NCBI GenBank assembly: GCA_013205525.1
Contig: JABMMR010000259.1
Location: 1-5,720 of the forward strand
Source of the DNA: Burkholderiales bacterium
GTDB lineage: Bacteria; Pseudomonadota; Gammaproteobacteria; Burkholderiales; Burkholderiaceae_C
Reading direction: 5' to 3'
DNA length: 5,720 bases
A model generated the notes under the pieces. It was not told the DNA's origin. It saw only the letters and a list, made by a program, of their open reading frames with translations, and made no database searches. Positions 1-5,039 of the stretch are shown piece by piece. Position 1 is the stretch's first letter, and each line of letters opens with the position of its first letter. A program made the position numbers and the translations under genes.

Positions 1-2
1 CG

Positions 3-254
3 CTTCACAACAGCCTTGAGCAACGCATCCTGCCGTTATTTGCCGGTCGGATCTTGTCCTTCGATGAAGCTACTTCCAAAGCCTATGGGGAACTACGAGC
101 ATTTGCAAAGTCGCAAGGAAAAGCCATTGCACCTGCTGATGGCTACATTGCAGCAACAGCCCTTTGCAGCAGCTTGATGGTGGCTACACGAGACACAGGT
201 CCGTTTGAAGCAGCAGGTCTGCAAGTCATCAATCCCTGGGGTTTGCCTCAATGA
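3..254 (+). CDS. vapC: Type II toxin-antitoxin PIN-domain toxin, FitB/VapC-like (3' part only)
   Basis: This is the C-terminal part (83 codons to a TGA stop at 252-254) of a PIN-domain protein; the reading frame is open to the left edge, so the start and any antitoxin gene lie outside the window. Visible features are a helical stretch (LEQRILPLF, then SFDEATSKAYGEL) followed by PADGYIAATA, which carries the conserved third acidic residue of PIN nucleases (visible residue 46). The C-terminal block is VATRDTGPFEAAGLQVINPW, with the final acidic position at visible residue 64 and the typical INPW ending of FitB-like VapC toxins. Family members are Mg-dependent RNases of about 140 residues, silenced by a cognate antitoxin and acting in the cytoplasm. 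The TTG at 54 is an internal codon rather than the real start, because recognisable PIN sequence lies upstream of it. The gene converges on hrpA and their 3' ends overlap by 7 bp. The PIN/FitB assignment is firm; the RNA target is unknown. Confidence 0.85.
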   Translation, partial: LHNSLEQRILPLFAGRILSFDEATSKAYGELRAFAKSQGKAIAPADGYIAATALCSSLMVATRDTGPFEAAGLQVINPWGLPQ

Positions 255-3200
255 TTCAACTGCCCCCACACCTTCTCCAAGCGCTTCACACTCACTGGCT
301 GCGGCGTGCGCAGTTCTTGCGCAAAAAAACTTACCCGCAGTTCTTCCAATAGCCAGCGCAATTCCAGCATGCGTGCATCCGCTTGACCTTTGCGCTCGGC
401 CAGCAAGCGCCAATATTTTTGCTCCAAGGGTTTGAGCTCAGCCAAACGCTGGACGTCGCGGGCGGGGTCGGCGCGGTATTTCTCTAGCCGCAAGCTGATG
501 GCTTTGAGGTAACGCGCAAAGTGCTGCAACTGCGGCCAAGGGGTGACGCTCAGGAAATTTTTAGGCAGCAGGCGTTGCAGTTGCTGAGCGCAGTCTGCGC
601 CGGCGTCAGGGGCGTTTTTTGTGTCCTTGATTTTTCGGGTGGCGGCTCCAAACTCCAACAACACGCTGCCTGCGAGGCGCGCCACTTCATTGGCTATCAG
701 CGTGAGGCGTGACCTGCCCTCCTCGATGCGGCGCTTGAAGCTGGCCTCGTCATTGGGCAAGGGTTCAACCAAAAAAGCGCGTTCCAGCGCGACTTCAATG
801 ATCTGGGTTTTCAGTTCATCGGCTGTGCCCAAGCTCATGTAAGCCACAGACATTTTTTGCAAATCGGGAATGTTTTTTTCCAAGTACTTCAATGCGTCTT
901 TTATTTGCAGAGCAAATAACCTCGCCAAGCCTTTTCGGTTCTTGGCAGCAGCTACGTCGGGCTCGTCAAACACCTCGATGCCAACGGCGTCGCCCATGTC
1001 CACCAGCGCAGGAAAACCTACCAAGGTTTGACCGCCTTTGCTGATTTCCATCAACTCGGGAAGTTCGCCAAAGGACCAACTGGTGTGGCGCTGAGTAATT
1101 GGAGCAATTGGAGTAATTGGGGTCAGATCCCGATTTTTGGTAACAGAGTCCAAATTTTGCTTTAGAAAATCGGGGTCTGACCCCGATTTCGACACCAATT
1201 TCCGCTGACCCAAATAATCGGGATCTGACCCCAATTTCTCAAGCTTCAAACCGGCGAGGGCCTGAAACGCGCCACGCGCTTGGCTGCCAAGTTCGGCTTT
1301 GAGAGCGCCCAAATTGCGACCCATGCCGAGTTGGCGGCCATGCTCATCCACAACCTTAAAGTTCATGAAAAAGTGAGCGCTCAACATATCCAGTTTGAAG
1401 TCACCTCGCTTGACATCCAAGCTGGTCTGGTCGCGCACTTTTTTCAGCAGCACCTCGGTGAGTGCACCCGCCCCAAACACCTCGGGCGTCGACAGTTCTG
1501 TTGCAAGCCGCGCCGCGCTCTCAGGCAAAGGAACAAAGCGGCTGCGAGGGCGTTGCGGCAGACTTTTCAAAAGTGCTTGAATTTTGTCTTTCAACATACC
1601 AGGCACCAACCACTCGGCGCGGTCGTCGCTGACTTGGTTGAGCACAAACAGCGGCACCGTGACGGTGACGCCGTCTTTGGGGTCGCTGGGTTCGTGCAAA
1701 TAGCTAGCTTGGCAATCGGTGCCCCCTAAGCGCAGTATTTTGGGAAACGCCTGCGCAGTGATGCCCACAGCTTCGTGGCGCATCAAGGCCTCACGGGTCA
1801 TCAACAGCGGCTCGCTTGAATCCCCCGCAGCAGAGCGGCGGCGCAGTTCATCGCGGTGCCAGCGCTCCAGTGTCTTGCAGCTGCACACATCATCGGGTAA
1901 GTGCTGCTCATAAAACGCCTGAATCATGGTCTCGTCCACCAACACATCTTGGCGGCGCGACTTGTGCTCGAGTTCCATCACTTGTGAGATGAGCTTTGTG
2001 TTGGCAGCCATGAAGGCCAGCGGGGTTTGCCACTGCGCCTCTACCAGCGCTTCGCGAACAAAGATTTGCCTTGCCAACACGGGGTCGGCCTTGGCAAACG
2101 GCACGCGTCTGCCGCTGTAGACCACCAAGCCATACAGCGTGGCTCGCTCAAACGCCACCACATCGCCATGCCGCGACTCCCAGTGCGGGTCCAGTAATTG
2201 TTTCTTCAGCAGATGTTCACCCACCTGTTCTAGCCAAGTGGGTTCAATATTTGCAATGCCGCGTCCAAATAAGCGCGTGGTTTCCACCAACTCGGCGCAG
2301 ACCAGCCACTTGCCAGACTTTTTGCGCAAATGAACCCCCGGGTGGCGGTGGAACTTAATGCCGCGAGCACCTAAATAAATGTCTTCTTCGTCTTGCTTGT
2401 AGCCAATATTGCCGAGCAAGCCGCTCAGCATAGACAAATGCAGTTGCTCGTAACTGGCGGGCTGCTCGTTCATGACCCAGCGCTGCTCTCTCACCACCGT
2501 CAAGAGCTGGCTGTGCACATCACGCCACTCTCGCCATCGTCGAATGTTGATGAAGTTTTGCCGCAGCAAATTTTCATGCTGGCGGTTGGAGAGTTTGTGG
2601 CTTTCGCCGTCACCGCCTTTGGAGGTTTGCAACCAATCCCACAAGCGCAAATAGCCGCTGAACTCGCTTTTATCGTCCTTGAACTTGGCGTGCGCTTGGT
2701 CGGCCTGGGTTTGCGCAGCCATGGGGCGGTCGCGCACATCTTGCACGCTCAAAGCCGAGGCGATGATCAGCACCTCGTTCAAGCTTTGAAGCTCACGCGC
2801 CGCCAAAATCATGCGGCCCACCCGTGGGTCTAAAGGCAACTTGGAGAGTTCTTTGCCAATCGGTGTGAGGCTGTTGTCGTCCAGCACCGCGCCGAGTTCA
2901 TTCAGCAACAGAAAACCGTCCGCGATGGCTTTGGGTCGCGGGGCTTCCAAAAATGGAAAGTCCGCCACCTCGCCTAAGCGTAAAGACATCATGCGCAAAA
3001 TCACGCCCGCCAAAGAGCTGCGCAGAATTTCCGGCTCGGTAAAGCGCGCACGGCCGCTGTAATCTTTCTCGTCGTACAAGCGTATGCAAATACCGTCAGC
3101 CACGCGACCGCAGCGTCCGGCGCGTTGGTTGGCCGCGGCTTGGCTGATGGGCTCCACCAAAAGTTGCTCCACCTTGCTGCGAAAGCTGTAACGCTTCATA

Positions 3201-4258
3201 CGCGCCAAACCGGCGTCGACAACATATCGGATACCCGGCACGGTCAGCGAGGTTTCAGCCACATTGGTGGCCAGCACGATGCGCGGTGCGCCACCCGTCT
3301 CGAACACCTGCTCTTGCTCGGCTTGCGACAGGCGCGCAAACAAGGGCAGCACCTCCACATGGCGGGTGTAGGCGTTATGGGTTAAGTGGCCGCGCAGGTG
3401 CTCGGCAGCGTCACGAATTTCACGCTCGCCTGGCAAAAATACCAAGATGTCGCCTTTGGGTGAGCCGATCCACAACTCGTCCACCGCGTCAGCGATGGCG
3501 TTGCCCAAGTCATATTCGCGGCTTTCTTCCCAAGGCCGGTAGCGCATTTCCACGGGAAAGGTGCGCCCCGAGACCATCAACACGGGTGCGGGACCCTTGG
3601 CTGAAGCGAAGTGTTGGGCAAAGCGGTCGGCGTCGATGGTGGCCGAGGTCACGATAATTTTCAGGTCAGGGCGGCGCGGCAAGATTTGCTTGAGGTAGCC
3701 TAATAAAAAGTCGATGTTCAAGCTGCGCTCGTGCGCCTCGTCAATGATCAGGGTGTCATAGGCCAGCAAGAGCGGATCGGTTTGCGTCTCAGCCAGCAAA
3801 ATGCCGTCGGTCATCAACTTCACAGAGGCTTCACGCGACAGCTTGTCTTGGAAACGCACTTTGAAGCCCACTACCTCGCCCAGCGAGGTTTTCAGCTCCT
3901 CGGCGATGCGCTTGGCAACCGAGGTAGCCGCAATGCGGCGCGGTTGGGTGTGGCCGATGATTTGGCGAAGCTTTTTGCGATAGTTGCGATTGGGGTCAGA
4001 GCCCGAGTTTTGCTGCGCAAAATCGGGATCTGACCCCAATATCCCAAAATCGGGATCTGACCCCAATTTCCAGCCACCTCTTCCCAGCGCCAAAGCCATT
4101 TTGGGAAGCTGAGTGGTTTTGCCAGAACCGGTTTCACCGCAAACAATGATGACTTGGTGTGCCTGTATGGCCGCCATGATGTCCTCGCGCCGCTCGCTGA
4201 CAGGCAGGTTTGCGGGGAATTCAATGGCCAAGGGCTTGGAAGGTTTGGGCAATGTCAC
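248..4258 (-). CDS. hrpA: ATP-dependent RNA helicase HrpA (DEAH box), with in-frame palindromic insertions
   Basis: This is a complete 1336-residue protein, close to E. coli HrpA (about 1300). All superfamily 2 DEAH motifs are present: I GETGSGKTT (41-49), Ia TQPRRIAA (104-111), II DEAH (173-176), III TSAT (204-207), IV FLPGERE (274-280), V TNVAETSLT (331-339) and VI QRAGRCGR (378-385). Helicase-associated HA2 and OB-fold regions follow (about 440-720), then the long HrpA-specific C-terminal region (about 740-1336). The family uses ATP to remodel RNA and ribonucleoprotein and is linked to mRNA processing and stalled-ribosome rescue in E. coli. The GTG start is the first possible start after an in-frame TAG at 4292-4294. 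Conserved sequence begins by about residue 10, so the ATG at codon 28 is too late. No clear Shine-Dalgarno sequence is seen. Two segments are unusual: residues 65-90 (between motifs I and Ia) and 1008-1056. Both consist of GSDPD-type peptides encoded by repeated DNA palindromes. Catalytic motifs are intact, so the protein is probably active. Confidence 0.96.
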   Translation of the reverse strand: MTLPKPSKPLAIEFPANLPVSERREDIMAAIQAHQVIIVCGETGSGKTTQLPKMALALGRGGWKLGSDPDFGILGSDPDFAQQNSGSDPNRNYRKKLRQIIGHTQPRRIAATSVAKRIAEELKTSLGEVVGFKVRFQDKLSREASVKLMTDGILLAETQTDPLLLAYDTLIIDEAHERSLNIDFLLGYLKQILPRRPDLKIIVTSATIDADRFAQHFASAKGPAPVLMVSGRTFPVEMRYRPWEESREYDLGNAIADAVDELWIGSPKGDILVFLPGEREIRDAAEHLRGHLTHNAYTRHVEVLPLFARLSQAEQEQVFETGGAPRIVLATNVAETSLTVPGIRYVVDAGLARMKRYSFRSKVEQLLVEPISQAAANQRAGRCGRVADGICIRLYDEKDYSGRARFTEPEILRSSLAGVILRMMSLRLGEVADFPFLEAPRPKAIADGFLLLNELGAVLDDNSLTPIGKELSKLPLDPRVGRMILAARELQSLNEVLIIASALSVQDVRDRPMAAQTQADQAHAKFKDDKSEFSGYLRLWDWLQTSKGGDGESHKLSNRQHENLLRQNFINIRRWREWRDVHSQLLTVVREQRWVMNEQPASYEQLHLSMLSGLLGNIGYKQDEEDIYLGARGIKFHRHPGVHLRKKSGKWLVCAELVETTRLFGRGIANIEPTWLEQVGEHLLKKQLLDPHWESRHGDVVAFERATLYGLVVYSGRRVPFAKADPVLARQIFVREALVEAQWQTPLAFMAANTKLISQVMELEHKSRRQDVLVDETMIQAFYEQHLPDDVCSCKTLERWHRDELRRRSAAGDSSEPLLMTREALMRHEAVGITAQAFPKILRLGGTDCQASYLHEPSDPKDGVTVTVPLFVLNQVSDDRAEWLVPGMLKDKIQALLKSLPQRPRSRFVPLPESAARLATELSTPEVFGAGALTEVLLKKVRDQTSLDVKRGDFKLDMLSAHFFMNFKVVDEHGRQLGMGRNLGALKAELGSQARGAFQALAGLKLEKLGSDPDYLGQRKLVSKSGSDPDFLKQNLDSVTKNRDLTPITPIAPITQRHTSWSFGELPELMEISKGGQTLVGFPALVDMGDAVGIEVFDEPDVAAAKNRKGLARLFALQIKDALKYLEKNIPDLQKMSVAYMSLGTADELKTQIIEVALERAFLVEPLPNDEASFKRRIEEGRSRLTLIANEVARLAGSVLLEFGAATRKIKDTKNAPDAGADCAQQLQRLLPKNFLSVTPWPQLQHFARYLKAISLRLEKYRADPARDVQRLAELKPLEQKYWRLLAERKGQADARMLELRWLLEELRVSFFAQELRTPQPVSVKRLEKVWGQLNH
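1096..1122. repeat. 9-bp tandem repeat, three copies
   Basis: Three consecutive 9-bp units, TAATTGGAG, CAATTGGAG and TAATTGGGG, abut the outer end of copy A and overlap its AATTGGGG terminus. In hrpA they encode three Pro-Ile-(Thr/Ala) tripeptides (TPITPIAPIT). They look like slippage expansion of the element's end. Confidence 0.75.
1115..1138 (+). repeat. Palindromic unit, copy A (left inverted arm)
   Basis: This copy carries the core GGGGTCAGATCCCGATT in plus orientation and is flanked by AATT and a T run. It is the exact reverse complement of copy C over 21 bp. On the hrpA strand it is read in a different phase from the other copies and gives NRDLTPIT instead of GSDPD. Confidence 0.85.
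1167..1189. repeat. Palindromic unit, copy B (perfect 23-bp palindrome)
   Basis: Two 11-bp arms, AAATCGGGGTC and GACCCCGATTT, are perfect reverse complements around a single central base at 1178. It differs from the other copies in having GGGGTC/GACCCC on both sides, where they have GGGATC on one side. On the hrpA strand it encodes SGSDPDF (about residues 1025-1031). In hrpA mRNA it could form a short GC-rich hairpin. Confidence 0.85.
1216..1237 (-). repeat. Palindromic unit, copy C (right inverted arm)
   Basis: This copy is the reverse complement of copy A, with 21 of 21 bases identical from 1216 to 1236. On the hrpA strand it reads as KLGSDPDY (about residues 1008-1015), the same phase as copies E and F in the other cluster. 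Confidence 0.85.
3989..4040. repeat. Long hairpin formed by copies D and E
   Basis: The left arm 3989-4013 (starting ATTGGGGTCAGA and ending TTTTGC) pairs with the right arm 4017-4040 (starting GCAAAA and ending TCTGACCCCAAT). There is one mismatch and one bulged base around a 3-nt loop (4014-4016). Copy D is the most diverged unit, with GAGCCCGAG replacing GATCCCGA. On the hrpA strand it still encodes SGSDPN, because the palindrome yields GSDP in either orientation. Confidence 0.8.
4021..4040 (-). repeat. Palindromic unit, copy E
   Basis: AATCGGGATCTGACCCCAAT is identical to copy F over 20 bases and to the corresponding part of copy C. It encodes LGSDPDF on the hrpA strand (about residues 74-80). 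Confidence 0.85.
4048..4069 (-). repeat. Palindromic unit, copy F (27-bp tandem partner of copy E)
   Basis: This unit has the same sequence as copy C over its full 22 bases and begins 27 bp after copy E. The pair looks like a 9-codon tandem duplication (LGSDPDFGI then LGSDPDFAQ). It encodes residues about 64-71 of HrpA. Confidence 0.85.
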
Positions 4259-4265
4259 GCGGCAA

Positions 4266-4271
4266 ATTATC
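4266..4271 (-). promoter_or_regulatory. Candidate -10 element for hrpA
   Basis: On the minus strand this reads GATAAT, one base off the TATAAT consensus, 7 nt before the GTG start of hrpA. No good -35 is seen at 16-18 bp. If used, transcription would begin at or next to the GTG, giving a leaderless mRNA, which would fit the missing Shine-Dalgarno. This is weak evidence based on one hexamer. Confidence 0.25.
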
Positions 4272-4292
4272 CCACGACACGGGTTCGCGTGC

Positions 4293-4298
4293 TACACT
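4293..4298 (+). promoter_or_regulatory. Candidate -10 element for the vapBC(-argA) transcript
   Basis: TACACT matches 4 of 6 consensus -10 positions and lies about 35 nt before the antitoxin ATG, a plausible leader distance. It overlaps the left half of the 24-bp palindrome at 4294-4317, as expected for an autorepressed promoter. No convincing -35 hexamer was found. Confidence 0.3.
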
Positions 4299-4317
4299 TG
4301 TTTACGTGAACCAGTGT
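4294..4317. promoter_or_regulatory. 24-bp imperfect palindrome, candidate VapB operator
   Basis: Ten of twelve base pairs are symmetric around 4305/4306. The arms begin ACACT and end AGTGT, and the centre is GTTTACGTGAAC. It is the only strong dyad in the 74-bp gap between the divergent hrpA and antitoxin genes, and it overlaps the candidate -10. A further half-site, GGTTCGCGT at 4282-4290, mirrors ACGTGAACC at 4304-4312 with one mismatch. Ribbon-helix-helix antitoxins normally bind such repeats in their own promoter with toxin as co-repressor. That this one does so is inference. Confidence 0.55.
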
Positions 4318-4321
4318 TGTC

Positions 4322-4325
4322 GGAG
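4322..4325 (+). promoter_or_regulatory. Ribosome binding site of the antitoxin gene
   Basis: GGAG is placed 7 nt before the ATG at 4333. It fixes the antitoxin start and argues against the in-frame ATG at 4210, which lies within hrpA. Confidence 0.7.
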
Positions 4326-4332
4326 CTTCTAC

Positions 4333-4596
4333 ATGGCCAATCTCACCATTTCTTTAGACGAAAACCTCGTCAAACTTGCCCGCATCAAGGCGATTCAAGA
4401 AGGCACCTCGCTCAGCGCCAAGGTGCGCGAAATGCTGGCGGCCTATGTTCGCCAAGACCTGCCAAGCACCCCTTTGGCTATACCGAAGTTGCCCACGGGT
4501 GGCAGTGGCGGCTTGATGCCCGGCATCGACCCCAGCAGCAACCGTTCTTTCTATGAAGCCATGGACGCAGACATGGACATCCTCAAGCTACGATGA
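4333..4596 (+). CDS. vapB: Ribbon-helix-helix antitoxin of a VapBC-type module
   Basis: This is an 87-residue protein. The N-terminus ANLTISLDENLVKLARIKA followed by GTSLSAKVREMLAAYV is a classic CopG/Arc-type ribbon-helix-helix: strand about 3-8, helix A about 10-23, helix B about 26-40. It should dimerise and bind DNA. The C-terminal tail (about 41-87) has a Gly-rich stretch and PGIDPSSNRSFYEAMDADMD, the acidic type of tail that in this antitoxin family wraps the PIN toxin and blocks its active site. The ATG is chosen because of GGAG 7 nt upstream and because the RHH fold begins there. The stop overlaps the toxin start (ATGA), so translation is probably coupled. The gene is divergent from hrpA, with a palindrome in the 74-bp gap that it probably binds. 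The RHH antitoxin assignment is strong; the vapB symbol follows from the partner. Confidence 0.88.
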   Translation: MANLTISLDENLVKLARIKAIQEGTSLSAKVREMLAAYVRQDLPSTPLAIPKLPTGGSGGLMPGIDPSSNRSFYEAMDADMDILKLR

Positions 4597-5036
4597 CACC
4601 AGATGTCAATCTTTTGGTGGCGGCCATGAGGCTGGATCATCCGCATCACGCCTTGGCCTTCAATCATCTGCAAGAGCAATTGAAACTGGCTTCACAGCGG
4701 CCAAACCAAGCATCCATCATGTTGTTTGGCGTGGTCGTGGCGGGTTTTATTCGTATCGTTACCAACCGCAGAATCTTCCAATTGCCCAGCAGTTTGCAAC
4801 AGGCGATAGATTTTGTAGAAACGCTGCTGATTTCACCCGGCGTGGTGTTTCAGGGCGCTGGCAGCGACTGGTCAAACTTCAAAGACCTGAGCCTTAAGTC
4901 CGATTTCAAATCGGATTCTGCAACCGATGTGTGGATCGCAGCTTGTAGCCTGCAATGGGGTCAAATACTGCATACCTTTGATCGTGACTTCAAAAAGATC
5001 TTGCCTGCCGAACACCTTTACCTCGTGAGCCGCTAA
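4593..5036 (+). CDS. vapC: PIN-domain RNase toxin VapC
   Basis: This is a 147-residue PIN-domain protein, normal in length for VapC. Metal-binding acidic residues are visible at D4 (TPDVNLLVAA), D112 (TDVWIAA) and D130/D132 (TFDRDFKK). The block GFIRIVTNRRIF and the N-terminal DVNLLVAA-x-DHPHH pattern match the VapC subfamily best known from Mycobacterium (TIGR00028-like) and common in proteobacteria. The glutamate usual near residue 45-55 in other VapCs is not apparent, since the segment reads VVVAGFIRIV. This seems to be common in this subfamily. The protein should cleave RNA (VapCs attack tRNA or rRNA) unless bound by the upstream antitoxin. The start ATG overlaps the antitoxin stop by 4 bp and lacks its own Shine-Dalgarno, so coupling is expected. 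A 17-bp perfect palindrome (4899-4915) lies within it. The actual RNA target cannot be told. Confidence 0.88.
   Translation: MTPDVNLLVAAMRLDHPHHALAFNHLQEQLKLASQRPNQASIMLFGVVVAGFIRIVTNRRIFQLPSSLQQAIDFVETLLISPGVVFQGAGSDWSNFKDLSLKSDFKSDSATDVWIAACSLQWGQILHTFDRDFKKILPAEHLYLVSR
4899..4915. repeat. 17-bp perfect palindrome inside vapC
   Basis: The arms TCCGATTT and AAATCGGA flank one central base at 4907. It encodes the SDFKSD segment just before the conserved D112. The CGATTT/AAATCG arms resemble the outer part of the hrpA palindromes but lack the GGGGTCAGA core, so kinship is uncertain. Confidence 0.5.
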
Positions 5037-5039
5037 ACC

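Larger units (their letters stand above)
1115..1237. repeat. Composite palindromic element inside hrpA (left cluster)
   Basis: This 123-bp segment is bounded by a perfect 21-bp inverted repeat: the left arm is 1115-1135 and the right arm 1216-1236, with outer ends AATTGGGGTC and GACCCCAATT. A perfect 23-bp palindrome sits between them (1167-1189). Partly decayed copies appear in between, for example CTGACCCAAAT at 1205-1215. On the hrpA strand it is fully open and encodes residues 1008-1048, including LGSDPDY and SGSDPDF. It lies in a linker between the conserved block ending FQALAGLKL and the block starting WSFGELPELMEI. The structure resembles REP/BIME-type or Rickettsia RPE-type palindromic elements. 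No transposase is present in the window, and the family assignment is inference. Confidence 0.8.
3989..4069. repeat. Composite palindromic element inside hrpA helicase core (right cluster)
   Basis: This 81-bp stretch (27 codons' length) contains three copies of the same palindromic unit found at 1115-1237. One copy (D) is in plus orientation and two (E, F) are in minus orientation, spaced 27 bp apart. It encodes residues 64-90 of HrpA, including LGSDPDF twice and NSGSDPN once. These fall between Walker A (GETGSGKTTQLPKMALALGRG) and motif Ia (IGHTQPRRIAA), where family members normally have only a short variable loop. The open frame is kept throughout. Confidence 0.8.

Noticed and set aside
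54..254. TTG at 54 as the true start of the left toxin
   Set aside because: PIN-domain-like sequence continues in frame upstream to the window edge, so the gene is simply truncated by the window.
1167..1190. Palindromes followed by T runs could be intrinsic terminators
   Set aside because: They sit in the middle of an intact 4-kb ORF, the loop is a single base, and the T run is not directly after the GC stem.
1115..1237. Repeated 20-bp units could suggest a CRISPR array
   Set aside because: Copies lie in both orientations, spacing is irregular, the units are palindromic and the region codes for HrpA.
1280..1729. Plus-strand 149-codon open frame
   Set aside because: It is antisense to conserved HrpA sequence, has low-complexity composition and matches no recognisable domain.
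2393..2833. Plus-strand 146-codon open frame
   Set aside because: It is a shadow of the HrpA HA2/OB-fold region on the opposite strand; no RBS or domain supports it.
248..4258. hrpA as a pseudogene broken by repeats
   Set aside because: The frame is open for 1336 codons, all helicase motifs and the C-terminal region are intact, and the insertions are in frame.
4210..4332. Longer antitoxin starting at the in-frame ATG at 4210
   Set aside because: It would overlap hrpA coding sequence, has no RBS advantage, and the RHH fold begins exactly at 4333 after GGAG.
4113..4556. Plus-strand 147-codon open frame spanning the hrpA-vapB gap
   Set aside because: It runs through hrpA antisense and the vapB gene out of frame; no family resemblance.
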